NCBI RefSeq assembly: GCF_030915505.1
Contig: NZ_CP133265.1
Coordinates: 62,001 to 126,000 of the forward strand
Direction: 5' to 3'
DNA from: Neobacillus sp. OS1-2
Lineage (GTDB): Bacteria; Bacillota; Bacilli; Bacillales; Cytobacillaceae
DNA length: 64,000 nt
The notes beneath the pieces were generated by a model that had not been told where the DNA came from, searched no databases, and saw only the letters and a program-made list of their open reading frames with translations. The first letter of the stretch is position 1; the number at the start of each line of letters is the position of its first letter. A program made the translations under genes and the position numbers. This document shows, in pieces, positions 29,375 to 37,570 of the stretch.

Positions 29375-29448
29375 GCGGGTGTGGTTTAATGGTAGAATTT
29401 CAGCTTCCCAAGCTGACGGCGGGGGTTCGATTCCCCTCACCCGCTCCA
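29375..29448 (+). tRNA. tRNA-Gly (anticodon CCC)
   Basis: A full cloverleaf: acceptor GCGGGTG / CACCCGC, a D-loop with GGTTTAATGGTAGA, anticodon loop TTCCCAA on a 5-bp stem, and T-arm GGGGG-TTCGATT-CCCCT. The CCA end is encoded. It reads GGG codons. Confidence 0.95.
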
Positions 29449-29457
29449 AAAAGACGT

Positions 29458-29546
29458 GGAGAAGTACCCAAGTGGTTATAAGGGGGCGCACTCGAAATGC
29501 GTTAGGACGGGCGACCGTCGCGTGAGTTCGAATCTCATCTTCTCCT
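29458..29546 (+). tRNA. tRNA-Ser (anticodon CGA)
   Basis: Class-II tRNA: acceptor GGAGAAG / CTTCTCC, anticodon loop CTCGAAA, a long variable arm (GGACGGGCGACCGTC) and T-arm GTGAG-TTCGAAT-CTCAT. No CCA is encoded, and the discriminator position is T and not the usual G. It reads UCG codons. Confidence 0.93.
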
Positions 29547-29570
29547 TACTTAATCTTTCAATAAAACATC

Positions 29571-29602
29571 AAAAAAACGCTAGAGTTTTCTAGCGTTTTT
29601 TT
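29571..29602 (+). terminator. Terminator of the tRNA pair
   Basis: A 14-bp stem (A7-CGCTAGA / TCTAGCG-T7) with a 4-base loop. Confidence 0.9.
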
Positions 29603-29624
29603 GCTTTCCCTTATTGATAAGGGC

Positions 29625-30515
29625 TTAACCATCCAGGATCCCTGCCTGTACAAAAATAGCATTTTTCCCTTTCCTGCTTAAAGGAAAAAAAAGTTGCCCA
29701 CATGCTCGACATTTCTTTTTATGAAAATTTTCAACTAGTTTACTATTTTCTTGAAAATCCACTTGTATTTGAATAGCATGTTCAGGACAAATATCCCGAC
29801 AATCGGTACAGTTTACGCACTTTTCATTATTAATACGCAGAAAAGAATCGCCTGCATTAAAAACCTTTTGTGAGCAAAAAGCAAAACATACCTGGCAAAG
29901 TGTACATTTGTTATAATCAATCTCCACTTTAAAGAATTGAAAATCCGGATAATAATTTGTAATCATCCATTCCTCTGCATCCAGCTTCCATTTGGCCGGT
30001 GCCATGTTTCTTGCAACATTCTTCATTTCCTTTTTCAATGAGGTAAAAAACGCTCTTCTTGAAAGCATTTGTTCCTTATTTTTTTGCTTAACACAAATTG
30101 GATCATCGCCAAGAATTTTCAGTTTCCGATTGACTTCATTTAGAACAGATTCCCACTTTTGATTAAGGGAGTTCTCTGCAATAGTAATCGAATGGATTTT
30201 TCTTTTTTTATAAATCAGCAGTTCTTTTACAGAAGGAGTGTAGTCTTCATTATAAATTAGACTGCACTTGTCAAATTCCCTTGATAAAGGGATTCCTTCG
30301 ATAGCTGATAATGGGCAGGAAATCAAGCATTCCCCACATGAAGTACAGCGTTCCCTATTTACTTTAATGGTTTGTTCTTGAATGGTTAAAGCTTCAAACT
30401 TGCATTCTTCGATACAAGTTGTACATGTTGAGCGAAGATGTCTCTTTCTCGAGCATTTGTTTGATATTTTTAAATCAATATGCAAGCTTTCAAGCCAATT
30501 AACAAGTAAAGACAT
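29625..30515 (-). CDS. Polyferredoxin-like 4Fe-4S protein of the Mo-reductase operon
   Basis: A 296-residue cytoplasmic protein rich in Cys. It has one ferredoxin-like CxxC...C pair near residues 31-38, a CTSCGECLISCP cluster (about 57-68), a middle SRRAFF segment, then CTLCQVCFAFC and CVNCTDCRDICP clusters (about 205-245). It ends with CRACG, half of a zinc ribbon. One extra A in the A5 run (T5 at 29662-29666, plus strand) would restore KKCYFCTGRDPGWLSP and end at 29611 (301 residues), completing the second Cys pair. So the true C-terminus is probably longer. It likely passes electrons to or from the reductase encoded just upstream. A GGAG site lies 8 bases before the ATG. Confidence 0.75.
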   Translation of the reverse strand: MSLLVNWLESLHIDLKISNKCSRKRHLRSTCTTCIEECKFEALTIQEQTIKVNRERCTSCGECLISCPLSAIEGIPLSREFDKCSLIYNEDYTPSVKELLIYKKRKIHSITIAENSLNQKWESVLNEVNRKLKILGDDPICVKQKNKEQMLSRRAFFTSLKKEMKNVARNMAPAKWKLDAEEWMITNYYPDFQFFKVEIDYNKCTLCQVCFAFCSQKVFNAGDSFLRINNEKCVNCTDCRDICPEHAIQIQVDFQENSKLVENFHKKKCRACGQLFFPLSRKGKNAIFVQAGILDG

Positions 30516-30539
30516 ATGACCAGCTCCAAACTATGTCAA

Positions 30540-31124
30540 CTACTGGATCATTTTTGCATCTCTATGCGGTGTTATCACAATGTTTGGATGTGTAAGCGAA
30601 TCACTTGGCATCCCTTTTATTTGGCTGACATTCCCATACTTTTTCCGCAGCTCTCTTATTGGACCGTATTCTATTGCCCTCATCGGACACGTTGACACAC
30701 ATACAGGTTCCTCGCCCTTTTCTTGGAGGTCGATACAAAAATCACATTTATCAGATTTAAATACCTTTTTATTATATTGCGGCGCCCCGTAGGGACACGC
30801 CTTTACACATAATTGTGTTCCTTGACATACTTCTTGATCTATTGTTACCACGCCATTATCTTTATCTTTACTTATTGCCCCAACTGGACAGCTTTGTGTA
30901 CATTTAGGCTGTGCGCAATGATTGCAAGCAATAGAAAAGTAAAATGCTTTTACATTTTGGACTATTCCGCTTGACGGCTGCTGGATGAAGTTCCCTTCCT
31001 CAAAGGAATATACTCTGCGAAAATTTATACCTACATGGAGATTATTTTTATCCTTACATGACACACTGCAGGCCTTACAGCCAGTGCAAAGACTTTGATT
31101 TATATAAAATCCTAACTGGACCAA
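30540..31124 (-). CDS. DmsB-type four-cluster iron-sulfur subunit
   Basis: A 194-residue electron-transfer subunit with four Cys-rich motifs in the DmsB arrangement: CTGCKACSVSC (about 13-23), CNHCAQPKCTQSCP, CQGTQLCVKACP and CDFCIDLQ with CVSTCP. It carries electrons between a quinol or ferredoxin donor and the molybdenum subunit. AAGGAG overlaps the GTG at 31133, so the TTG at 31124 (8-base spacing) is the better start. It begins 12 bases after the catalytic gene. Confidence 0.9.
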   Translation of the reverse strand: MVQLGFYINQSLCTGCKACSVSCKDKNNLHVGINFRRVYSFEEGNFIQQPSSGIVQNVKAFYFSIACNHCAQPKCTQSCPVGAISKDKDNGVVTIDQEVCQGTQLCVKACPYGAPQYNKKVFKSDKCDFCIDLQEKGEEPVCVSTCPMRAIEYGPIRELRKKYGNVSQIKGMPSDSLTHPNIVITPHRDAKMIQ

Positions 31125-31136
31125 CTGTCTCACTCC

Positions 31137-33529
31137 TTACGCTTTTTTTACTTCAACAAGGTTTGTTAATTGCGGATTGGCCTTTGCGAGAGGTGTTGGC
31201 CGCTGTGATGTCAGTACATTAATTGATCCACGCTGATCCAGTCCCGCTTTATCTGGAGTATACCAGGCCCCCTGGGGAATCCCAACAACTCCAGGAATAA
31301 TACGCGGTGTTACCTTAACAAAGATATTGAGTGAACCACGATCATTCATGACCTGAACTCGATCTCCATCGCTAATTCCCCGTTTTTCTGCATCTTTAGG
31401 ATTTATCCATATTTCTTGCTTTGCTACTTCCTCAAGCCACGGCTGATTATCATAGGTGGAGTGACATCTCCGCTTATAATGCCAGCTAATTAACTGTAAG
31501 GGGAACTTTTCATTTAATGGGTCTTCCGGCCCCTCCCATGATGGAATATATTTCGCTATCGCAGGAATTTCATCGTGCCTATTCATATCCCATAATGCTT
31601 TTGAAAACAATTCGATTTTTCCAGATGGGGTTTCAAACGGATGGTTCTGAAGATCATCAATTTGCTCTTTAAAGCCGACAAGTGGTGCATCAAATTTAAA
31701 ATGATATACTCCCATCTTTCGAAACTCTTCAAAGGTAGGGAAGTTGGGATCAAGCTCTTTTTTCGTACGCTCCACACTTTCCCTAACCAAATCAAGGGTT
31801 GTTTTCCCCTCCGTGAATTTCTCCTTCACCCCTAATTTCCCTGCCAATTCTGCAAAGACATCATATTCATCGCGGCATTCATAAAGCGGATCAATTGTTT
31901 TGTCACCAAAAACCACATAATCACCAAAACACCATGGGACACCTATATCATAGCGTTCAAAAAACGTTGTCCCTGGTAGTAAAATATCAGCAAACTTTGC
32001 ACTAGGCGTCATAAAAAGATCACTGACCACAATAAATTCAACCTTACTCTCATCCTCAAGCAGCTTAATTGTTTTATTAATATCCGAATGCTGATTAATC
32101 AGCATGTTACCTGCCATATTAAAAATACATTTAATGTTGGTCGATAATTTATCCGTTCCTTGTAAACCATCTTCTACTGTCATTTCAGTCCCTTGTTCCA
32201 CTGCCTTTGTCCAAAGGAAACATGGAATGGAGGCCTTAATTGGATTATCATATGAAAAAGGATAAACAATATCTGAACGGCTCCAATAACCCGTTCCCGC
32301 TGCCCAGCCGCCAAGCTTGCCAACATTACCTGTCAAACAGGCAAGCTGTGCCCCACCGCGCATGAATTGCTCCCCATATGCCTGCCGTTGTGCTGCCCAG
32401 CCTTGTATCAGCGCTGCTGGTTTTGCCTTTGCATATTCTCTGGCAATTTCACGAATTTTCTCAGCCGGAACACGGCAAATCTTTTCAGCCCATTCAGGCG
32501 TTTTTACTACCCCATCTTTCTCACCAAGTAAATAGCTTTTAATTGACTCTTCCTTTAAAACTCCTTTAGGTAAATGATTTCCGTCGAATCCTATACAGTA
32601 TTGATCAAGGAATGCCTGGTCATGTAAGTTCTCCGTAACGATTACATAGCCCATTGCATCCATCATTGCATTATCTGTTGTCGGTAGAATGGGGATCCAT
32701 TCATCGGCAAAAGCAATCGCCGTATCTGTATATCGCGGGTCAATCACAATGATTTTTGCCCCATTTTTCTTTGCTTGCATTAAATATTCGCGGTAGGGCG
32801 TTGAAAAAATCATTTCTGACGGATTTTGACCCCACAAAATGATATATTTCGAGTGTAAGAGGGAATCAAAGCTGCTTCCAGAGTTATTCGTCCCGTATGT
32901 ATATGGTGTTGCGACATTTCCCGCCCCGGAGCTGTAATCATTCCGATAATTTAAATAACCACCTGTCAGGGCTAATAATTTCCTTGCTGCGTTTTTACCT
33001 CCATGAAGCCCCCAGCTTTGCCCTGAAGCATAGTTAACATATCTTGACTCTGGACCATATTGTTCACCAATCCGCTTTACTTCGGCCGCAATGGTGTCAA
33101 TCGCCTCATCCCACGAAATTTGTTTAAATTTTCCTTCCCCCGTTTACCAACACGTTTCATCGGATATTTCAGACGGTCGGGGTGGTATAGCAAACTTCGA
33201 TAGTTTCGCCCTCTCACACAGGCTCGTAACGGAGGCGTTGATATGTCCCCACCTTCCTGTGTGTCGGTGCTCACCCTAATAACGACACCATCTTTCACAT
33301 GTGCTTTGATGACACAGCGTCCCCCGCAATTATTAATGCTGCAGGTTGAAATAATTTTCTCCTTTTCTTTGGCATTCACTGCCTTTGTTCCCTCTTTCCG
33401 TTCAACAAGCATTTTTGTCCCAATTCCTCCGGCAATAACGGGAATCCCAATTGCCCCAGACCATTTCAAAAAGGTCCTCCGCTGCATTTTATTTGTTAAC
33501 AAGTTCTTTAAACGATTTTCTTCAGACAT
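31137..33529 (-). pseudogene. DMSO-reductase-family molybdopterin oxidoreductase with one frameshift
   Basis: Catalytic subunit of a Mo-bisMGD enzyme. From the ATG at 33529 (AGGGGG, 9-base spacing) the protein has a Tat signal (RRTFLK, residues 17-22) and a 4Fe-4S motif with Cys63, Cys68, Cys72 and Cys104. The frame breaks after KRVGKRG at a C5 run (33137-33141, plus strand). One added C gives GEGKFKQISWDEAIDTIAAE and an open frame of 797 residues to 31137, including NDYSSGAGN (probable Mo-ligand Ser region), ILWGQNPSEM and the C-terminal dinucleotide-binding domain. The electron acceptor (DMSO, another S- or N-oxide, or a chalcogen oxyanion) cannot be read from the sequence. The Tat signal places it outside the membrane. 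Confidence 0.88.
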
Positions 33530-34187
33530 GAATAATCGCCCCCTCAACTTCCAATAAAAATGTTTTATCAAAGCATACAAAGTCTACGAGCACCATGGCG
33601 GTTCCTAAATATAATCGACTAGTTGTATTCTCAATGACCTTTGCACAAAAAAACGGAATCCAAACAGTTAGATGTTTTTCTAAAAAAAAGATTTGGCTAG
33701 AGATTAATTCAAGAATTTTTTTAGGATTTGTTTCTTGCAAACTTAGATTCGCAAGAAACATCATAAATTCCAATTCTAGTAACAAGTGGTCATCTGGTTC
33801 ATTATTTTCTTTTACATATCGAAGACCAAATTGATGATATTGCTCTCTGATTTCATACATCCATTCTTCAAATAACAGTTGCTCCTTACTCCTGTAGTAC
33901 GATTCCCAAGGAGGCGCAGCTAGTGGACCGGGTCCAACGAAGAGCCGTTGATATTCCTCATTCTCATTGTTAATCTGCTCAACTGAGAGGCCGTCAAAAA
34001 AGTGACAAAGAATTTTTCCACCCTCATGATCCTCTGCTAAACCCTGAAAAATAGCTTTATCACGAATTTCTTCTAACAACTTATTCGTTGGCTGCTGAAA
34101 TAACAAATAAAGCAGCTGATAAAACTTTTGCCGTGCTAAAAAAAATGGCTGTAGTTGTTTATGCAAAGGCTCTGACATTGAAGTCAT
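33522..34187 (-). CDS. TorD/DmsD-family molybdoenzyme chaperone
   Basis: A 221-residue all-helical protein with the family motifs EYQRLFVGPGPLAAPPWESYY (given here in parts: EYQRLF, then PWESYY; about residues 77-97) and EPDDHLLLELEFM (about 128-140). These chaperones bind the Tat signal of the catalytic subunit and help cofactor insertion before export. It is the first gene of the operon and overlaps the catalytic gene by 8 bases. AAAGGAG supports the ATG at 34187. A Rex-type operator lies 18 bases upstream. Confidence 0.88.
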   Translation of the reverse strand: MTSMSEPLHKQLQPFFLARQKFYQLLYLLFQQPTNKLLEEIRDKAIFQGLAEDHEGGKILCHFFDGLSVEQINNENEEYQRLFVGPGPLAAPPWESYYRSKEQLLFEEWMYEIREQYHQFGLRYVKENNEPDDHLLLELEFMMFLANLSLQETNPKKILELISSQIFFLEKHLTVWIPFFCAKVIENTTSRLYLGTAMVLVDFVCFDKTFLLEVEGAIIHV

Positions 34188-34204
34188 GTTTTTTCACTCC
34201 TTTT

Positions 34205-34222
34205 TTGTGAAATATTTCACAA
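34205..34222 (-). promoter_or_regulatory. Rex/FNR-type operator at the head of the Mo-reductase operon
   Basis: TTGTGAAATATTTCACAA is a perfect 18-bp palindrome. It fits the Rex consensus TTGTGAA-N4-TTCACAA and also the FNR core TGTGA-N6-TCACA. It lies between the promoter region and the ribosome binding site, only 17 bases before the ATG. That favours a repressor (Rex, released by high NADH) over an activator. Confidence 0.72.
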
Positions 34223-34429
34223 TATTAACGTCGATTTACACTTCCTTTTTCATTTACAAATTTTCTATATTTTTATCTTACCTCAATCTTCCATACTTGG
34301 AATCAGTTTGTGCAATTATTCACATATCGTTCAAAATCAGCAAAATGACTGCAGGCAGATGAATTTACCTTCTTATTAAAGAAATGTGTATAATAAGGAG
34401 GTCTAATTAAACCGTAAAGGATGATACTC

Positions 34430-34714
34430 TTGAATATTACTGGCCACGAAGTGGAAAAACTTGAAGACCCATTTGGATTATTACCGGGTGATCGCTATGA
34501 ATTTTTCCTTGAACTTGACGTTGATATGGAAGATGAACTTTATTCTGATAAAGGAATTGGTTTGAAAGTAATTTATGTCAGTGAGGAAACGGGGGACAAA
34601 ATCACTAGTTATTACTTTTATGAACGAGGCAGCGAAACGGTTCTTGATTTTGCTCTTGAAGAGGATGAGGAAGAACTGGTCCTTACTTATTGCCAGCAGC
34701 ATCGTGTTGAATAA
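34430..34714 (+). CDS. DUF6509 family protein
   Basis: A 94-residue acidic protein (NITGHEVEKLEDPFGLLPGDRY at the N-terminus, in parts; EEDEEELVLTYC near the end), which I recognise as DUF6509, function unknown. The in-frame ATG at 34421 directly abuts AAAGG. The TTG at 34430 has 9-base spacing and gives the family start MNITGHEV. A TATAAT at 34390 is a likely -10. Confidence 0.72.
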   Translation: MNITGHEVEKLEDPFGLLPGDRYEFFLELDVDMEDELYSDKGIGLKVIYVSEETGDKITSYYFYERGSETVLDFALEEDEEELVLTYCQQHRVE

Positions 34715-34743
34715 AAAAATACAGGGAGAGTAGTCTCCCTGTA
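34712..34743 (-). terminator. Terminator of the YdjO-like gene
   Basis: A 10-bp stem (TACAGGGAGA / TCTCCCTGTA) with a 4-base loop, followed on the minus strand by seven T. It lies between convergent genes. Confidence 0.8.
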
Positions 34744-34749
34744 TAATCA

Positions 34750-34953
34750 TTACATAAAATTCTTACTATGATTATGGATAACTTGTAGTTCTTTTGTTGT
34801 TTGGCTCATTTCACTTTTGCAAATGGGACAAAGCGGCAGTTCACTACTTTTAAAATTATCACGAACCCAGCATTTACAATTCTCTGAAGTGCATACCCAG
34901 ATTTTTGTTTCTTCTAATTTGATTTCTTCTTCATTTTTTCTACCAAACGCCAA
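34750..34953 (-). CDS. Cold-inducible YdjO-like zinc-ribbon protein
   Basis: A 67-residue protein with two CxxC-like pairs (WVCTSENCKCWVRDNF and PLCPICKSEM) as in B. subtilis YdjO, a cold-induced protein of unknown function. The frame opens with GTG at 34962, but that codon overlaps the AAGGAG site. The TTG at 34953 with 8-base spacing gives MAFGRKNEEE. It lies next to a cold-shock protein gene on the same strand, but behind that gene's terminator. Confidence 0.75.
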   Translation of the reverse strand: MAFGRKNEEEIKLEETKIWVCTSENCKCWVRDNFKSSELPLCPICKSEMSQTTKELQVIHNHSKNFM

Positions 34954-35040
34954 AACGATCACTCCTTTTAATTAGTTATGACTGTTTTTGAACCTATGTT
35001 TGATTAGTTATGAAACTATTATTCTAGAACATATATAGAT

Positions 35041-35076
35041 AAAAAGGTGATGCCTTCATCGTCTGCATCACCCTTT
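35041..35076 (-). terminator. Terminator of csp
   Basis: A 12-bp stem with one bulge (GGGTGATGC / GCATCACC core) and flanking A/T runs lies just after the csp stop codon. Confidence 0.82.
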
Positions 35077-35088
35077 TATGTTAAGGAA

Positions 35089-35289
35089 TTAAACTGCTTG
35101 TACGTTTGCTGCTTGTGGTCCACGAGCGCCTTCAACGATTTCGAAAGAAACAGATTGACCTTCTTCTAATGTTTTAAAGCCTTCTGATTGAATAGCTGAG
35201 AAGTGAACAAATACGTCTTGACCGCCGTCAGCTTCAATAAATCCAAAACCTTTTTCTGCATTAAACCATTTTACTTTACCGTTTTTCAT
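35089..35289 (-). CDS. csp: Cold-shock protein (CspB/C/D family)
   Basis: A 66-residue OB-fold RNA chaperone with both nucleic-acid motifs, KGFGFIEA (RNP-1, about residues 13-20) and VFVHFSAI (RNP-2, about 26-33). It binds single-stranded RNA and keeps mRNA open at low temperature. The transcript has a leader of about 150 bases, typical of cold-regulated csp genes. Which B. subtilis paralogue it matches cannot be decided. Confidence 0.95.
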   Translation of the reverse strand: MKNGKVKWFNAEKGFGFIEADGGQDVFVHFSAIQSEGFKTLEEGQSVSFEIVEGARGPQAANVQAV

Positions 35290-35449
35290 GGAATCTTACC
35301 CCCAAAATTTGTTCACTTTAAGTTACTCGTACAATAAAATAATAAAAAAGACGTACTTACACGTTTGGGGTAATAGACATTCCCCACATATTCGTGCAGT
35401 TACGGCTAGTTACTTCCAAAAATATTAACGAACATTAAAGCGTAACTTA

Positions 35450-35478
35450 AGTTTATCGTGTTTCTCTTGATTTGTCAA
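35450..35478 (-). promoter_or_regulatory. Sigma-A promoter and long 5' leader of csp
   Basis: On the minus strand: TTGACA (35478-35473), a 17-base spacer and TAAACT (35455-35450). The predicted start near 35443 gives a 5' UTR of about 153 bases. The UTR has a GGGGAAT...ATTACCCC hairpin around 35368-35390. Confidence 0.75.
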
Positions 35479-35518
35479 TGTAATTTCTAAAACTAGGAAA
35501 TACTGAAAATATATTGTA

Positions 35519-36481
35519 TTAATATTTACGAGAATTACCTTGCATAAATATTTCAATAAAGTTGGCTGTAAATTTCGTTATATCCGCTTCCATGCCTATA
35601 TAATCGATGGTTTTTGCAGGCTCTTGATCTGGCTTGGGGCGAAAATCAGCGATACTTTTTCCTTTGGCATTCCCAAATTCCTCTACCCTTACCCGACGAG
35701 GTATATACTTAACCAGTAATGGGTCCGTTAAAGCCATTAGCGGAACTACATCGTGCATGGGTGCGCCTTGAATCCCAGGGACATTTTTTTGGTATGCCTT
35801 ATAATAATAATCAAAAGCTGGTTTTATTAAAGGTTTAAATGAAGTTGGACTATTTTCGCTAAGAAAGTTAATGAGATCCGGTGAAATGATCGCTTTATTC
35901 GTAATATTAAGTGGATGTAAGTAAATATTGTGTGCTTTTTCCATGACCGTATTTGCAGCAATAGGGTCTACATAAAAGTTTGCCTCCGCTTCGGCAGTAA
36001 TATTCCCGGGCACCAAAAATGCCCCGCCCATGATATAAAAAGCTGTAACATCCTGTAAGGCATTATTTCCATATAAGATAAACATTAAGGCTAACTCTGT
36101 TAATCGACCAACAGAAACAATCACCAAATTCCCTTTATATTGTTTAACAATTTCAAGGATTTTGTTGAAATCATAGACGTTTGAATTTTTAATTGTTTCA
36201 GGTGGTTTAATCGGACCTAATCCTTCCTTTCCATGAATTTCCGGATAATATTGAATCGGTTCACCTAATAGAGGACCGGCTGCTCCAGCAATAATGGGGA
36301 TGTCCTCTCTATTACCTAATGTTACCAGATAAGCTGTATTCTTTACGGACTTTTCTTTTGGGGTGTTTCCATAACCACTAACAATACCAACTATATTTAT
36401 TTGAGGATGGAGTAAAGCGTACATTATAGCAAATGAATCATCTATACCCGGATCAGCAATCAGGAGTACATTATAAACCAT
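35519..36481 (-). CDS. Nucleoside hydrolase (IUNH family)
   Basis: A 320-residue nucleoside N-ribohydrolase. The N-terminal Ca-binding motif DPGIDDSFA (about residues 10-18) is intact, as are the loops GAAGPLLGE and YIMGGAFLVPGNITAEAEANF (in parts). It cleaves nucleosides to base and ribose. Specificity (purine, pyrimidine or nicotinamide riboside) is not evident. It stands alone, with a TACCTCC-type ribosome binding site upstream. Confidence 0.88.
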   Translation of the reverse strand: MVYNVLLIADPGIDDSFAIMYALLHPQINIVGIVSGYGNTPKEKSVKNTAYLVTLGNREDIPIIAGAAGPLLGEPIQYYPEIHGKEGLGPIKPPETIKNSNVYDFNKILEIVKQYKGNLVIVSVGRLTELALMFILYGNNALQDVTAFYIMGGAFLVPGNITAEAEANFYVDPIAANTVMEKAHNIYLHPLNITNKAIISPDLINFLSENSPTSFKPLIKPAFDYYYKAYQKNVPGIQGAPMHDVVPLMALTDPLLVKYIPRRVRVEEFGNAKGKSIADFRPKPDQEPAKTIDYIGMEADITKFTANFIEIFMQGNSRKY

Positions 36482-36562
36482 ATTTTTACCTCCATTTTAC
36501 TTTTAATTAGCCCTTTTTAAAATTATGATAAATCAATACTTGAAAGAACATGAACCAAAAGG

Positions 36563-36595
36563 AAAAACCGATTCGGAGGCCTCGAATCGGTTTTT
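36563..36595. terminator. Terminator after ku
   Basis: A 13-bp perfect stem (AAAAACCGATTCG / CGAATCGGTTTTT) with a 7-base loop and T-runs on both strands. It ends ku on the minus strand. Confidence 0.85.
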
Positions 36596-36612
36596 TGGCA
36601 TTTTGTATTCCA

Positions 36613-37443
36613 TCATGCTTCTTTCTTCATTTTTGTGGCTGCCTTTTTCCTTGGTGCTGAAGCTTTTTTAGGTTTAGTCCGGTCAATTGATGCCTGCAAG
36701 GCAGCCATTAAATCAGTGACATTTGAAGCAGGTTCCTTTGTTGCAGCTGTAACGGTTTCTTTGCCACTGCGTTTGGATTCAATGAGTTCAAGAAGGGCTG
36801 TTCGATATTCATCCGTATATTTTTCCGGTTCAAAAGTGGTTGTTAACTGATCGATCAATAATATTGCGGTGTCTAATTCCCTTTTCGTTACTTTATCCTC
36901 TGAAGGAACATTAGGGACATCTCCAGCTTTTCGAACCTCATCAGGAAAATGTATCGTTTCCATGACCAATGTATTTTCGTACACTCGAATAACTGCCATC
37001 TGTTCCTTTGAACGAATAATAATTTTGGCAAGACCAACCTTTTGTGATTCTTCAAGTGCCTTGCGTAATAGGGAATAAGCTTTTCCGCCGCCCTCATTCG
37101 GTGACATATAATAACTACGATCAAAATAAATCGGATCAATCTCTTCTATTTTGACAAAATCGATAATTTCTACGGCCTTTTCTTCATTTTCCTTTCTCAG
37201 CTTTTCTAAATCATCGTTATCAAGCACAACAAATTTTCCTTTTGTGTATTCATATGCCTTTACAATTTCTTCTGGTTTTACCTCTTCTCCACAAACAGAG
37301 CAAGTTTTTTCATACTTGATGGGTGCATGGCATTTATTATGCAGGGTCCTAAGTTTTATATCTTTATCTTCTGTCGCCGTGTGAAGCTTAATGGGGATGT
37401 TCACAAGCCCGAAACTAATACTTCCTTTCCACATCGTATGCAT
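36613..37443 (-). CDS. ku: Non-homologous end joining protein Ku
   Basis: A 276-residue bacterial Ku. MWKGSISFGLVNIPIKL at the N-terminus is the family signature and the core ring-forming domain spans about 1-235. A Lys/Ala-rich tail (about 240-276) is typical for DNA binding and LigD contact. Ku caps broken DNA ends. It is divergent from ligD with 127 bases between. In B. subtilis both are made in the forespore and protect spore DNA; I could not identify a clear sigma-G site here. Confidence 0.95.
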   Translation of the reverse strand: MHTMWKGSISFGLVNIPIKLHTATEDKDIKLRTLHNKCHAPIKYEKTCSVCGEEVKPEEIVKAYEYTKGKFVVLDNDDLEKLRKENEEKAVEIIDFVKIEEIDPIYFDRSYYMSPNEGGGKAYSLLRKALEESQKVGLAKIIIRSKEQMAVIRVYENTLVMETIHFPDEVRKAGDVPNVPSEDKVTKRELDTAILLIDQLTTTFEPEKYTDEYRTALLELIESKRSGKETVTAATKEPASNVTDLMAALQASIDRTKPKKASAPRKKAATKMKKEA

Positions 37444-37570
37444 AGGGATTCTCCATTCTTTTTTCTTTATTTTGTGGCGTAAGATTCGGTTACATGCCTA
37501 AAAAGAAATGGAAAAGGATGAAGTCATCACCAATGAAGCACAATAAAGAAAAAAGGAAGGAAAAAAGTTA

